Shown here piece by piece: positions 32,568 to 42,090 of a stretch of 64,000 bases of DNA. The translations under genes and the position numbers were made by a program. Within the stretch, counting starts at the first letter, position 1. Each line of letters begins with the position of its first letter. The notes beneath the pieces were generated by a model. It saw only the letters and a program-made list of their open reading frames with translations. It did not search any database and had not been told where the DNA came from. The stretch is from JBBRWO01 sp964388455 (GTDB lineage: Bacteria > Actinomycetota > Coriobacteriia > Anaerosomatales > JAAXUF01): the NCBI GenBank assembly GCA_964388455.1, contig CAYMAN010000001.1:91280-155279 (forward strand), given 5' to 3'.

Positions 32568-33854
32568 ATGTCCGAAGATACGCCCCTCCAACCCGAGAGT
32601 CTGCCGCAGGAGCCTACCTCACAGGAGATCCCCGTCCCCGAATCCACCTCGGAAGCCACCTCGAACGCAGCGCCCGCGCGCAGCGGAATCGGCCTGGCCG
32701 TCACTCTCGCGATCGTGATCTCCTTTGTCGTCGGTACTGCCACCGGAGTCGCCGGAGGCGTTATCGGGGCCAGATTCGCCTCAGATGGGACGGGTGGCAT
32801 CGCGGCTCGCACGGTGACCGTGGTCCCTTCGAAAACCACCGAACCCGTAGTGGCCGCCAGCGCCGTTGCGGTGCCCAGTGTCGTCAACATCGACGTCACC
32901 CAGAAACGCGGCTCAAGCGACAAGAAGCTGCCCGGCACCCACCCCGACGTCCCTCTGCAAGGTAGCGGCTCAGGTGTCGCGTACAAACGCGCTCCCGACC
33001 GCGGCACCTACATCCTCACCAACAATCACGTGGTGGAGAATGCGCAGAGCATCGTTGTCCGAGACACCTCCGGCAACAAGTACACCGCCACCCTCGTGGG
33101 AACGGACGCCGACAGTGACCTTGCCGTCGTGAGCATCGACGCCGAGCTGCCAGTGATCCCTCTGGGCGACTCGAGCAAGCTCGTCGTTGGCCAGACGGTG
33201 GTCGCGATCGGTTCGCCGTTCGGCCTTGAGCACACGGTGACGTCCGGCGTCGTCTCGGCATTGGGCAGGTCGCTTCCCGACTTCACCGCCGACAGCAACG
33301 GTAGCTACCCGCTGGTCGACGTCATTCAGACCGACGCGGCGATCAACCCCGGCAACTCCGGCGGCGCACTTGTCGACCGCAACGGCAGGCTCATCGGCAT
33401 CAATACGGCGATCTACTCGGAGTCCGGAGCCAGCGGCGGCATCGGCTTCGCCATTCCGCAGTCCGCCGCGACCCGTGTCGCCGAGACCCTCATCGCAGGA
33501 AAGAAGGTAGGGCACCCGTTCCTCGGAGTCGTCGGCCTGACCATCACGCCCGAGGTGCAGAAGGCGCGCGGGCTGACCGTCACGCAGGGCGCACTCGTCG
33601 AGGAGATCACCAAGGGCACCGGCGCAGCCAAGGCGGGCCTCAGGCGAGGCGACGTCGTGACCGGCCTCGATTCCGAGCCGATCCGTTCGATGGACGACCT
33701 CATTTTGCAGGTGCGACGTCGAGCCGTTGGTGACAAGGTCACCATCACCATCATCCGTGACGGCAAGGAGCAGAAGGTCCGTATGACGGTCGGCGACCGT
33801 CCCGCCAACCTTGATATCAGCGCTGACAGCTCGGAAACGACACCGGGCAAGTAG
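32568..33854 (+). CDS. HtrA/DegP-type membrane-anchored serine protease
   Basis: 428 residues from ATG 32568 with GAAGGAG upstream. A Pro/Glu-rich cytoplasmic tail (1-38) precedes one membrane helix (about 41-67). The trypsin-like domain (about 95-300) has the catalytic triad H154 (TNNHVVENA), D184 (DSDLAVV) and S264 (GNSGG). One PDZ domain (about 315-410) follows. It degrades or refolds misfolded envelope proteins outside the membrane. The design (signal anchor, one PDZ) matches the actinobacterial and Gram-positive HtrA type. It is divergent from the membrane protein-ddl pair. The stem at 33889-33931 may end its transcript. Confidence 0.93.
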   Translation: MSEDTPLQPESLPQEPTSQEIPVPESTSEATSNAAPARSGIGLAVTLAIVISFVVGTATGVAGGVIGARFASDGTGGIAARTVTVVPSKTTEPVVAASAVAVPSVVNIDVTQKRGSSDKKLPGTHPDVPLQGSGSGVAYKRAPDRGTYILTNNHVVENAQSIVVRDTSGNKYTATLVGTDADSDLAVVSIDAELPVIPLGDSSKLVVGQTVVAIGSPFGLEHTVTSGVVSALGRSLPDFTADSNGSYPLVDVIQTDAAINPGNSGGALVDRNGRLIGINTAIYSESGASGGIGFAIPQSAATRVAETLIAGKKVGHPFLGVVGLTITPEVQKARGLTVTQGALVEEITKGTGAAKAGLRRGDVVTGLDSEPIRSMDDLILQVRRRAVGDKVTITIIRDGKEQKVRMTVGDRPANLDISADSSETTPGK

Positions 33855-33888
33855 CGGCGCACCAGGCGACGCCGACACGGTCCATATC

Positions 33889-33931
33889 GCGACCCCGCCC
33901 ACTCCGCGAATACCGGGGTGAGCGGGGTCGC
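33889..33931. terminator. Hairpin after htrA
   Basis: GCGACCCCGC (33889-33898) pairs perfectly with GCGGGGTCGC (33922-33931) across a 23-nt loop. There is no T run, so it is a weak or factor-assisted terminator candidate between htrA and the rubrerythrin gene. Confidence 0.5.
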
Positions 33932-33990
33932 CTAGGATGGGTACACTGATTTCCCGCGCGTGAACCACCGCTCTCCTGAAAGGAGCCCCC

Positions 33991-34503
33991 ATGATCGAGT
34001 TGTATCGCTGTAGCAGCTGTGGCTACCTCCACGTCGGCCCCGCGCCTGACGTCTGTCCTGTCTGTGGCGCCCCCAAGTCCGCGTTCACGCCGTTCGAGAC
34101 GCTGCCGGAGCTGGCCGGGACCAAGACACTCGAGAACCTCAAGGCCGCCTTCGTCGGCGAGTCGCAGGCCAACCGCCGCTACACCCTGTGGCGCCGCATC
34201 GCCGAGCTCGAGGGCGCACCGCAGTCCGCGCTCGATGCATTCGATCGCGCCGCGCGCGAAGAGACAGCGCACGCGCTCGGCCACCTCGCCTACATGGGCG
34301 GATTCGGTACGACCGCCGAGAACCTGAAGGCTGCCGCCGCAGGCGAGGGCTACGAGACGCTCGAGATGTACCCGACCTTCGCCGAGCAGGCCGAGGCCGA
34401 GGGTCTCAACGAGATCGCACAGTACTTCCGCCGTGTCGGCCACTTCGAGAACTCGCACCAGGAAGAGTATCTCGCTGCGCTCGAGGAGCTCGAGAAGGCC
34501 TAG
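33991..34503 (+). CDS. Rubrerythrin with N-terminal rubredoxin domain (reverse rubrerythrin)
   Basis: 170 residues from ATG 33991, preceded by GAAAGGAG. The rubredoxin iron site comes first (C7, C10, C22, C25: YRCSSCGY ... CPVCGAP). The ferritin-like di-iron domain follows (about 40-170), with Glu/His ligands in GESQANRRY, REETAHALGH, EQAEAEG and ENSHQEEY. This order is the reverse of classical rubrerythrin and is seen in anaerobes, where it detoxifies hydrogen peroxide using NAD(P)H-linked electrons. It acts in the cytoplasm. The stop overlaps the rlmN GTG by one base (TAGTG). Confidence 0.93.
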   Translation: MIELYRCSSCGYLHVGPAPDVCPVCGAPKSAFTPFETLPELAGTKTLENLKAAFVGESQANRRYTLWRRIAELEGAPQSALDAFDRAAREETAHALGHLAYMGGFGTTAENLKAAAAGEGYETLEMYPTFAEQAEAEGLNEIAQYFRRVGHFENSHQEEYLAALEELEKA

Positions 34504-35546
34504 TGACAACAGCGAATGAAGCCGCCGGCATCAAGGCGTTCGATCGGGCAGGCCTGGCCGCACTCGTCGAGGAACTCGGCGAGAAGCGGTTCCGCGTCGC
34601 GCAGCTCGAACGCTGGCTCTACGGCGTCGGAGTGACTTCATTCGCCGAGATGACGGACCTGTCGGCCGGCCTGCGAGAGCGACTCGCAGGCCGGTTGGCG
34701 CTCCCCTCTCTCCGCCTGGTGACCAAGCAGGAGTCGAGCGACGGGACGCGCAAGTACCTCGTCGCTCTGGGCGATGGCACAACCGTCGAGGTCGTCGGAC
34801 TGCCCACCCCCGACCGGCTCACCGTGTGCTTCTCGACGCAGGCCGGCTGTGCGATGGGTTGCTCGTTTTGCGCCACCGGTATCGCCGGACTCACGCGAGA
34901 CCTCGGCCCCGGTGAGATGGTCGACCAGATCCGCCTCGTGGCCGACGACTTCGGCCGACGCGTCACCAACGCAGTCGCCATGGGTCAGGGCGAGCCGTTC
35001 GCCAACTACGACGCCACTCTCGGCGCGCTTCGCTTCATGAACAACCCCGACACCGTGAACATCGGCGCCCGCCACCTGACCGTCTCCACCTGCGGCCTCT
35101 CCAACGGCATCCGCAAGTTCGCAGACGAGCCCGAGCAGTTCACTCTCGCCGTCTCGCTGCACTCTGCGGTGCAGTCGACCCGCGATCGGCTCATGCCCGG
35201 TGTCCGTGGCATCGCGCTCCCCGACCTTCGCCGCGAACTCGTCACGTACGCCGAGAAGACCGGTCGTCGTCCCTCACTGGAGTACGCTCTGATAGCCGGC
35301 GTCAATGACACCGCCGAAGAGCTCTCAGCGCTCATCCGATTCGCCCGCGGACTCCTCATCCACGTGAACCTGATCCCCGTGAACCCGGTGAGAGAGAGTG
35401 GTTTCCGCCGGGCTCCGAGCGAGCGCGTCGCCACGTTCCAGAAGGAGCTCCACATGTCCGGCATCCAGGCGTCCGTGCGAGCGGAACGCGGCACCGACAT
35501 CGATGCAGCGTGCGGCCAGCTCAGGCAACGCGCCGAGAAGTCCTAG
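34503..35546 (+). CDS. rlmN: 23S rRNA/tRNA (adenine-C2)-methyltransferase RlmN
   Basis: 347 residues from GTG 34503, sharing a base with the rubrerythrin stop. The radical SAM motif CAMGCSFC (C116, C120, C123) is present. C337 near the end (DIDAACGQL) is the catalytic methyl-carrying cysteine, and STCGLS (C197) and VSLHSA are also typical. RlmN methylates A2503 of 23S rRNA and A37 of some tRNAs. The usual GMGEP motif reads GQGEPFANYD here. There is no sign that this is Cfr (a resistance enzyme); RlmN is the ordinary housekeeping choice. Its stop overlaps that of the convergent addA-like gene (CTAG, 35543-35546). Confidence 0.92.
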   Translation: MTTANEAAGIKAFDRAGLAALVEELGEKRFRVAQLERWLYGVGVTSFAEMTDLSAGLRERLAGRLALPSLRLVTKQESSDGTRKYLVALGDGTTVEVVGLPTPDRLTVCFSTQAGCAMGCSFCATGIAGLTRDLGPGEMVDQIRLVADDFGRRVTNAVAMGQGEPFANYDATLGALRFMNNPDTVNIGARHLTVSTCGLSNGIRKFADEPEQFTLAVSLHSAVQSTRDRLMPGVRGIALPDLRRELVTYAEKTGRRPSLEYALIAGVNDTAEELSALIRFARGLLIHVNLIPVNPVRESGFRRAPSERVATFQKELHMSGIQASVRAERGTDIDAACGQLRQRAEKS

Positions 35547-38500
35547 CCCGAATCTCGTTTGCCTTTCACCGGTGGTGCGTCGATGGGGCAGAGTCCACCT
35601 AGGGCCGGACAACTGCTGCAGACATTAGCGTCGTAGTGTGCGAGATGGCTGCTCCGCTCGGTGGCGATCCTGTCGATTCTCGCTTCGATCGCCGCCCGAA
35701 TGGCGTCATGATCGGCGCTCCTCGCGAATACGTGCGTGATGGCCACTCCACCGTGCTCGACGAAGCTGAAAACAACCTCGACGTTGTCCGCACCGCTCTC
35801 AAACGCGGCCAGCGCATAGCACGCGGCCTGTAGCTCGTACGCCGCGAGGCGCTCGCCGGTCGCATCGTCTGGGCCCTTACCGGTCTTGTAGTCGACGACG
35901 AGCGCGTCTTCGCCATTCCATGCGATCGCATCGATGTTGCCCACGAGCGCCGTTTCGCCGAGTCTGACCCGCAGTGGCTCTTCTCGGCGTAGTCGGTCTC
36001 CCCTATGGAGCCTCTGCGCGACATCGGATGTCATGAAGGTATCAACAGCGTGCATGAGACGCTCGCGACTGGAGTCGTCGAGATCAAAGCGTTTGATGAT
36101 GCCCTGGAGCGCCTCCTCTGTCGGCCCGGTCGCCGGAGCGGCCTCAAGCACCGCATGCACAGCAGAACCAAAGTCGGTAGGTGTCTGCTCCGCCTGATCC
36201 ACGAACCTCCCCATGCGCAGTGCGTGTTTCACGTGGTACGCCAATGAACACCGCTCGTGAAGATGCAGCGCCGAGTAGGAAACTTCGTGAGGTCGGCGGA
36301 TCTCGCCGTTGTGCGTGCGGGCAACGTGAGACGGTGTCGCGAATGCAGGAGTCGCCTCCGCCTCAGGCGGCGCAACCTTCTGCGTGGTCATCTCCCCGGG
36401 GTCAAGAACCGTCACCGCCACGTGGGCCGCTCCAAGAGGCACCGTGCCACTCGCGTCGGGGTCCCCAAGTGCCTCGCGAACCCAGTCGATGACGCTCTTC
36501 TGTTCGGCGGCAGGCTTGCCCATGTTCGCCGCGCCGGACAGAACCAGCAGTTCCTCGGCTCGCGTTGCCGCAACGTAGAGGCAGCGCTTCTCTTCGTCAA
36601 GCCCCGCGGCGCAGGCAATCGGCTCGAGCGAGAGGTAGGTCGCCGTTCTCAGATCGCCAAACGATGAAGGGGCCTTCATCCCCACGACAGGAACTTCCTG
36701 CTCATCGACGATATCGCGGCCGACCACCAATGATCCACCGGACCGGCTCTGGCTACCGCTCATATCGGCGACAAACACGACCGGGAACTCGAGCCCCTTC
36801 GCCGAGTGAACCGTCATTATCCTGACCGCGTCTCTTCCGGCATCCGCCGCCGCCGAGCTGTCTCGCGCGGTCTCACTGCGTTCGCGCAGGTAGGCGACGA
36901 AAGCTGCGAGGTCCGTCGTTCCCGAGGCTTCGAATCCGTCTGCGAACCTCGCGAGCTTCAAGACGTTCGCCCACGCACGAACCCCTTCTGCTCCCTGGGC
37001 GAACAACGTAAGGTCGAAATCGAACTCCTCACACGCACGATGAATCAGTTCTGCGAGTCCGTACCTGCCTTGATCGCGACCTAGTGACTCGATGACGTGA
37101 TGTGCATGCTTGATGGATGCACGGTCCCAGTCGGATAGGGGTATCGGCTCCTCGGCTTGTTGTGCAATCGAAGAGAGGCCTCCCCAAAGCGGTCGTCCTG
37201 ACTCAGTCGCTGCTCGCACGGCAAGCAGGCCATCGTCGCTCAGGGCGACCAGGCGCCCGCCCAACACATTCAGCAAGGACTCGTCATCCGTCGGCACAGC
37301 GATCGTTCTAAGGAGCGACAGCACTTCATCAGTTTCACGAGCGTCGAACAGGTTCGTTCCTGCGCTGACCAGCACGGGTATGCCGTGCCGCTCGAGTGCC
37401 GCAGCGAAGAGCGGGGCCTGGGCGCCCGCCCGCAGCAGAATGGCGATGTCCTCACCGTGGAGCCCTTCGCTGGTCAGCAGGTCGGAGATGCGGTTGGCCA
37501 CGTATTCGGCCTCGGCCTCCCTCGCCTCCCCCACCGAGCACTCGTCCTGAGCAACGAGGACGCACTCCACACGCGGCTGATCATCGGGGAGCTGCAGCTT
37601 CCAGTCATGGGCCCGGCCTGCTCCCAGCTTCATGAAGGTAGAACCGAACAGGTGAGGCATGGAGAACGCCTCGTTCACTACCTCCATGATCTCCTGTCGC
37701 GACCTGAAGTTCTTCGCCAACTGCACGCTCTTACCAAGTTCTGACCTGAGCTGCTCGAACACCTTGACGTCGGCGTACCGGAACCCGTAGATCGACTGTC
37801 GCTCATCTCCGACGATGCACAGGTTCTCATTGCGAATCGGATTGAGAACACGCATCTGAAGCTCGTTGGTGTCTTGGAACTCGTCGACCATGATCATGCG
37901 GAATCGCGAGCGATACTGTTCTCGAACCTCAGGATGCTTGGTGAGCAGTTCGACTGCCCGCTCCTGAAGGTCATCGAAGTCGAGTGCGTTCCGTTGGCGT
38001 TTGATTGCCGCAAACTCCAGCGCGTAAGCGCGCAGGAGCCGCTGGAGCGCGGATGTGAGGGCAGGGTTCCTCGCCGCCGCCAAAGCCGCCGAGAGGAGCT
38101 TGCGTGACTCCTTGTAGGCATCGCCCGTAGGCGTCTTGGGACTCCCCCCTCCGATTCCCGCTTCGCCGAGCTCGCACAGAAGGCTGCAGAGGTCCTCGTC
38201 GGGTGAACATGAGCCGGCGGACATGCACCACGAGCTCAGCTCGGCGGCCGTCTTGACTCGGCCCGGAGTCTGTTTCACCTGCTCGAGTTCTGCAAGCCGC
38301 GCCCGTCCGAAATCCAGGGTTCTGCTCAAGAGCGGCAAGATGAGCACCTCGTCGTTCGGCACTGTCGCTTCACTGGGATTCAGCCCCATGGACCGTATCT
38401 TCTCGTGCGCCCCCGTGATGGCCTGTTGCAGCGCCAAGGCCCCCCACTCGTCGATCAATCCCCGGACGTGCTCGTCCGACTCATACAGAGACGCCCCGCA

Positions 38501-38917
38501 TGATTCGAATGCGGCAACGGCGATCGCACTCGCGCCGACTTCGTCGAGCTGCACAAACCCCGGTTCGATACCCGCCTCAAGCACGTGACGACGAACCAGA
38601 CGTCCGCAGAACGTGTGAAACGTCGAGATCCAGGCCTCGCTCACTCGTCTGCCGGTGGCGACGGACACGCGCTTGCTGACGACACGCCTGACACGCTCTG
38701 CTATCTCGCTCGCGGCCTTCTTGGTGAAGGTGATGGTGAGCACCTGGTCGACCGTCGCGGGTGTCCACGCAGCCCCGGAGGATGGGTCCAGCGCATGAGC
38801 GAACCTTCGAGCCAATACCATGGTCTTGCCCGACCCAGCGCCAGCGCTGATAGCGAGATTGCCCTCAATCTGCTCGACCGCATCTCGTTGGTCATCGGTC
38901 ATTCGTGGTTCTGTCAT
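35543..38917 (-). CDS. addA: AddA-like UvrD-type helicase-nuclease with an Fe-S nuclease domain
   Basis: 1124 residues from ATG 38917 (GGAGGT upstream), overlapping the addB stop by ATGA. Superfamily 1 helicase motifs: Walker A SAGAGSGKT (24-32), TITFTKKAA, VDEFQDTNELQ, DERQSIYGFR, and HSAKGLEFPVVF. The C-terminal RecB-type nuclease domain has VVDYKTGKG. It also carries cysteines in HERCSLAYH and CSSCPALGGLCP that resemble the Fe-S staple of AddB-type nucleases, which B. subtilis AddA lacks. With the product of the upstream gene it should process double-strand breaks for recombination. An AdnA/AdnB or standalone UvrD-nuclease relation is also possible. Confidence 0.88.
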   Translation of the reverse strand: MTEPRMTDDQRDAVEQIEGNLAISAGAGSGKTMVLARRFAHALDPSSGAAWTPATVDQVLTITFTKKAASEIAERVRRVVSKRVSVATGRRVSEAWISTFHTFCGRLVRRHVLEAGIEPGFVQLDEVGASAIAVAAFESCGASLYESDEHVRGLIDEWGALALQQAITGAHEKIRSMGLNPSEATVPNDEVLILPLLSRTLDFGRARLAELEQVKQTPGRVKTAAELSSWCMSAGSCSPDEDLCSLLCELGEAGIGGGSPKTPTGDAYKESRKLLSAALAAARNPALTSALQRLLRAYALEFAAIKRQRNALDFDDLQERAVELLTKHPEVREQYRSRFRMIMVDEFQDTNELQMRVLNPIRNENLCIVGDERQSIYGFRYADVKVFEQLRSELGKSVQLAKNFRSRQEIMEVVNEAFSMPHLFGSTFMKLGAGRAHDWKLQLPDDQPRVECVLVAQDECSVGEAREAEAEYVANRISDLLTSEGLHGEDIAILLRAGAQAPLFAAALERHGIPVLVSAGTNLFDARETDEVLSLLRTIAVPTDDESLLNVLGGRLVALSDDGLLAVRAATESGRPLWGGLSSIAQQAEEPIPLSDWDRASIKHAHHVIESLGRDQGRYGLAELIHRACEEFDFDLTLFAQGAEGVRAWANVLKLARFADGFEASGTTDLAAFVAYLRERSETARDSSAAADAGRDAVRIMTVHSAKGLEFPVVFVADMSGSQSRSGGSLVVGRDIVDEQEVPVVGMKAPSSFGDLRTATYLSLEPIACAAGLDEEKRCLYVAATRAEELLVLSGAANMGKPAAEQKSVIDWVREALGDPDASGTVPLGAAHVAVTVLDPGEMTTQKVAPPEAEATPAFATPSHVARTHNGEIRRPHEVSYSALHLHERCSLAYHVKHALRMGRFVDQAEQTPTDFGSAVHAVLEAAPATGPTEEALQGIIKRFDLDDSSRERLMHAVDTFMTSDVAQRLHRGDRLRREEPLRVRLGETALVGNIDAIAWNGEDALVVDYKTGKGPDDATGERLAAYELQAACYALAAFESGADNVEVVFSFVEHGGVAITHVFARSADHDAIRAAIEARIDRIATERSSHLAHYDANVCSSCPALGGLCPIDAPPVKGKRDSG

Positions 38918-41745
38918 CGCGCACCTCCGCACACTTGGCGCGCTCCGCACGTCCCGCACCGTGCCGGATCATGAGGTGATTGCTCGATTCGCCCATCACG
39001 GATTCCGGCAACTGCGTCTCGAGCAAGTTCGAGGGACGCCTCGATGATTGCGTCAAACTGCTCCTGTTCCCTGAGATCAGTGCCCGTGAAATGTCCGGTG
39101 AGTGCCACATCCGACCGGATGAGACCGCGGTCACACCGCTTGCGCAGCCCGCGGAATATGCCCGCCACGGGCTGGAGACCGAGTCTGAGCCGGACCGCCT
39201 CTAAATAGAGCGGGACCTGGATTTTGCGCTGACTGAGAATGTCGTTCGCGGTTGGTCCTGAAGTGCGCTTGTAGTCGATGACGACCGCTCGATTGTTGGC
39301 GTCCACGTCTATGCGGTCGATTCTGCCGCGAAGCGACACGCCGCCGATGTCGACCGGCGCATCTTCGCCTGCTCCAAACGCCCACTCCATGTGGGTCGGC
39401 TTGAACCCCAGCGCGAATGACGCATCGTCTTCAAGAATGCGCTCGGCCCACCGCAAGGTGGCCCATCGTTGCGAACGCTCGAGCACGGTCGTCGGCTCAC
39501 CGGCCTCCTGATCGAGCCCCTTCCACACCGCTCGAGCGACTGACAAAGCGCGCTCGAGCGTCTCAGGTGTTACCCGGTCGCTCCCCAGGTCGATGAGCCG
39601 ATCGTACGTCTGCGACAGCACATCATGCGCGAACGTGCCCTGCTCGCGATTATCGAACTCCGACTCGAGGGCCCGAGCACCAATCGCTCGGGAGAAGAAC
39701 CAGAGGTAGGGGCATTCGAGGTACATCTCCAGAGCACTTGGAGAGTACGCGGTAGCTCCGGCCAACCGTTCGACAGAGCGCGCTTCGTGCATGGCCGCGA
39801 TTCGCGATTTCGCTCTCCATTGTGCAGCCTGGGAGCGAGCGCCAGGGAGCGTTGCCTCGGCGGCTTCGGCTCTCATTCGTTCGCGCGGGGTGGCAAGGTC
39901 CGACATCCTCGGAGTCTGGGAGAGGGGGCGTACCTCTGCAGGCGGGCGTGGATCGTCGGGGTCCAAACGACAAAAGTCCGCCACGGTCTCGAAGAGGTGC
40001 GAGATTCCTGCCGGGGTACCGTCGGAATCAGCGGTGCGGGTGCTCAGCACAATCCTGTGTTTCGCGCGTGTGATCGCCATGTAGAACAGGAGTTGCTCGT
40101 GCTCGACGCCCTTAGGCGGCTCACCATCGCCGCCGAACATCTTGACGACTGCCGCCACAGCGCTGCCTGGGAGCATGCTTTCCGCGGGAGTCGCCGGAAA
40201 CTCATCCGTATTCAGCCCTCCGATGATTACGGTGTCGTAGCGACCACCACGTGCCCGATCGACGGCTGTAACTTGAACGACGCCGGCCCTCGCTTCCACA
40301 TTCGTGGTCACAACGGATCGCTTAAGCACATCGATCACGTCCTGCAGCTTGATATCCGCATCATCGATGGCCGCCACCTGCGTAAACAAGCGCTGGATCG
40401 TCGCGTGCGCTGCCGCATCCTCCTTCACGATGGCATCCGCACACGCATCGCGACCGTAGCCGGCCACCAATAAGGAGCCCACGGCCTCCGAGAGCCCACG
40501 TGCGGCCGTCGCATCCATCGCTCTGCGAGTCACTCTCTCTGCGAGCCGCACGACGCGCTGCAGACTCTTGCTCGCCCTCCAGAGGTCATCGATCAAGACC
40601 GTGCGTTCCGTTGTGCCGGTCGCGCGCCAAGAGCGTTCGATTTCCACGATCTCTTGGCGCCCGCCATCACAGTAGGGGGACTTGATCAGCGACAGGAGCA
40701 GATCCCTCTCCCCTGAGACCAAGAACTGCAGCAGCGCCAGCACCGCCGAGCCAAACGTCGTCTGACCTAACGGGAGTCTTATGTCGTAATCGGCTACTAT
40801 GCCGGCTTCGTCAAACGCCTCCTTGAGGCAGCGGTAGTGTCTTTCGGGATGGCGGAACATCACGGCAATCGAGGATTCGACTTCGTTACTGTCAGATACT
40901 GTCAATGAATGGCGAACTTCCTCGGCGATTCTGTGCGCCTCAGCCTCATATCCTTCGGCGAACGAGAATCGCACGGCGTCTCCTGCGGAAATTGCCGCGA
41001 CTTCTGAGAAGAGTCTGTCGGCGAGCAGCGACAGTTCCGGTTGCGTGTGAAACATCGATCCCGACACCACCTCAGGGGATGACGTGAGCCGACCCACCAA
41101 CGTGTTCAGCGCCGCCGTTGGTGCGTATTCGGCCTCCCAAGGAAGCGTTACCAGGACCTCTCGGGTCGCGGCCGCGCCTACAAGAATCCGCTCTTGCCAA
41201 GGAGAGAAGTCGATGAATCGATGGACAACCAGGGGGTCGCCGGGTAGCGCCGACATGGTCGCCAGTGCATGCGCCGCCTCCTCACGCTCGACCAATTCAA
41301 GCCGGACCAGCGCATCGCGATACAAGAGGATCGTGTGTGCAAGCCCGGTCCCTGGACCCTGGACTGTAGGGGAGCTCGACCTCCACCCCTCCCCTAGCTG
41401 ACCTGCTAGCGCGGTCACGCACGACAGCGCCAGTTCAGCGGTGCCCGAACCTGAGTCGGCACGACGAGCCGCCGAATTCGCCAGGAGCCGCCGAGTGGCT
41501 CCCTTGACGATTGCGCGACCGTCCCCACAGCGTGCCCAACAATCCTCAAGGTATGCGTCGAATGTTGTGACCGTGAATCCCAGAGCGGCAACTCTCGCTA
41601 GCTCGTCAGCCGCCTGGAGCACGTCCGGTTGCGATGGCAACACCAAGACCGGCTCACGGCCCGAGCTGCGCGCGTCGCGCATCAGATCAAGCGCGACACC
41701 GGTCTTTCCTGTGTTCGCCCTGCCTGCCACCAGCCTAAGTACCAT
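38914..41745 (-). CDS. addB: AddB-like helicase-nuclease subunit
   Basis: 943 residues from ATG 41745 with AAGGGGGA upstream. Walker A is GRANTGKT (8-15), and the rest of the helicase core is divergent, as in AddB. The C-terminal RecB-type nuclease has VIDYKRTSGP, and the Fe-S cysteines lie in LECPYLWFF and near the end in CGTCGARQVCGG. In AddAB, AddB provides the second nuclease and Chi recognition. It is the first gene of the addB-addA pair (ATGA overlap). The GC-rich composition matches the rest of the left arm. A 48-bp gap separates it from the YtxH-like gene upstream, on the same strand. Confidence 0.87.
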   Translation of the reverse strand: MVLRLVAGRANTGKTGVALDLMRDARSSGREPVLVLPSQPDVLQAADELARVAALGFTVTTFDAYLEDCWARCGDGRAIVKGATRRLLANSAARRADSGSGTAELALSCVTALAGQLGEGWRSSSPTVQGPGTGLAHTILLYRDALVRLELVEREEAAHALATMSALPGDPLVVHRFIDFSPWQERILVGAAATREVLVTLPWEAEYAPTAALNTLVGRLTSSPEVVSGSMFHTQPELSLLADRLFSEVAAISAGDAVRFSFAEGYEAEAHRIAEEVRHSLTVSDSNEVESSIAVMFRHPERHYRCLKEAFDEAGIVADYDIRLPLGQTTFGSAVLALLQFLVSGERDLLLSLIKSPYCDGGRQEIVEIERSWRATGTTERTVLIDDLWRASKSLQRVVRLAERVTRRAMDATAARGLSEAVGSLLVAGYGRDACADAIVKEDAAAHATIQRLFTQVAAIDDADIKLQDVIDVLKRSVVTTNVEARAGVVQVTAVDRARGGRYDTVIIGGLNTDEFPATPAESMLPGSAVAAVVKMFGGDGEPPKGVEHEQLLFYMAITRAKHRIVLSTRTADSDGTPAGISHLFETVADFCRLDPDDPRPPAEVRPLSQTPRMSDLATPRERMRAEAAEATLPGARSQAAQWRAKSRIAAMHEARSVERLAGATAYSPSALEMYLECPYLWFFSRAIGARALESEFDNREQGTFAHDVLSQTYDRLIDLGSDRVTPETLERALSVARAVWKGLDQEAGEPTTVLERSQRWATLRWAERILEDDASFALGFKPTHMEWAFGAGEDAPVDIGGVSLRGRIDRIDVDANNRAVVIDYKRTSGPTANDILSQRKIQVPLYLEAVRLRLGLQPVAGIFRGLRKRCDRGLIRSDVALTGHFTGTDLREQEQFDAIIEASLELARDAVAGIRDGRIEQSPHDPARCGTCGARQVCGGAR

Positions 41746-41793
41746 CTCATCCCCCTTCTGTCTCGGATGAGTCTGCACTTTGGCTCTGACACG

Positions 41794-42090
41794 CTAGGAA
41801 GTCTGTGTCTGCGTGTAGCGCTGGACGCCCTCTCGGATCTCCTTGACCTTGCGCCAGGCGACTTCCTCGTCACGCCCGAGGTAGTGCTCAACACGCCCGC
41901 CGAGCATCTCAGCCGCGTGCTCGGCCCGCTCTGCGATGCCTCGCGCCACCTCAGCGGCCCTCAGTGCCTCAGCGGCGAGCCGCTGACGGGTCTTCTGACC
42001 GCTGTTGGGAGCCAGTAGCAACCCGCCGAGGAACCCGCCAACTGCACCGACGATCAGTCCGATGGCAAGATACTCCATATTCCGCTTCAC
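41794..42090 (-). CDS. YtxH-like small membrane-associated protein
   Basis: 98 residues from GTG 42090, overlapping the parB stop by GTGA. One hydrophobic glycine-rich helix (about 6-27; IGLIVGAVGGFLGGLLLAPNSG) precedes a long charged helix, the YtxH/general-stress layout. The function of YtxH-like proteins is unclear. Translational coupling to parB places it in the chromosome segregation operon and suggests, without proof, a link between segregation machinery and membrane. Confidence 0.7.
   Translation of the reverse strand: MKRNMEYLAIGLIVGAVGGFLGGLLLAPNSGQKTRQRLAAEALRAAEVARGIAERAEHAAEMLGGRVEHYLGRDEEVAWRKVKEIREGVQRYTQTQTS

Noticed and set aside
34503..35546. Cfr-type resistance methyltransferase
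   Set aside because: The length, motifs and housekeeping context fit RlmN; nothing specific points to Cfr.
36224..36239. parS-like TGTTTCACGTGGTACG
   Set aside because: Only 12 of 16 bases match and the right half-site is broken; it lies inside addA and is probably chance.
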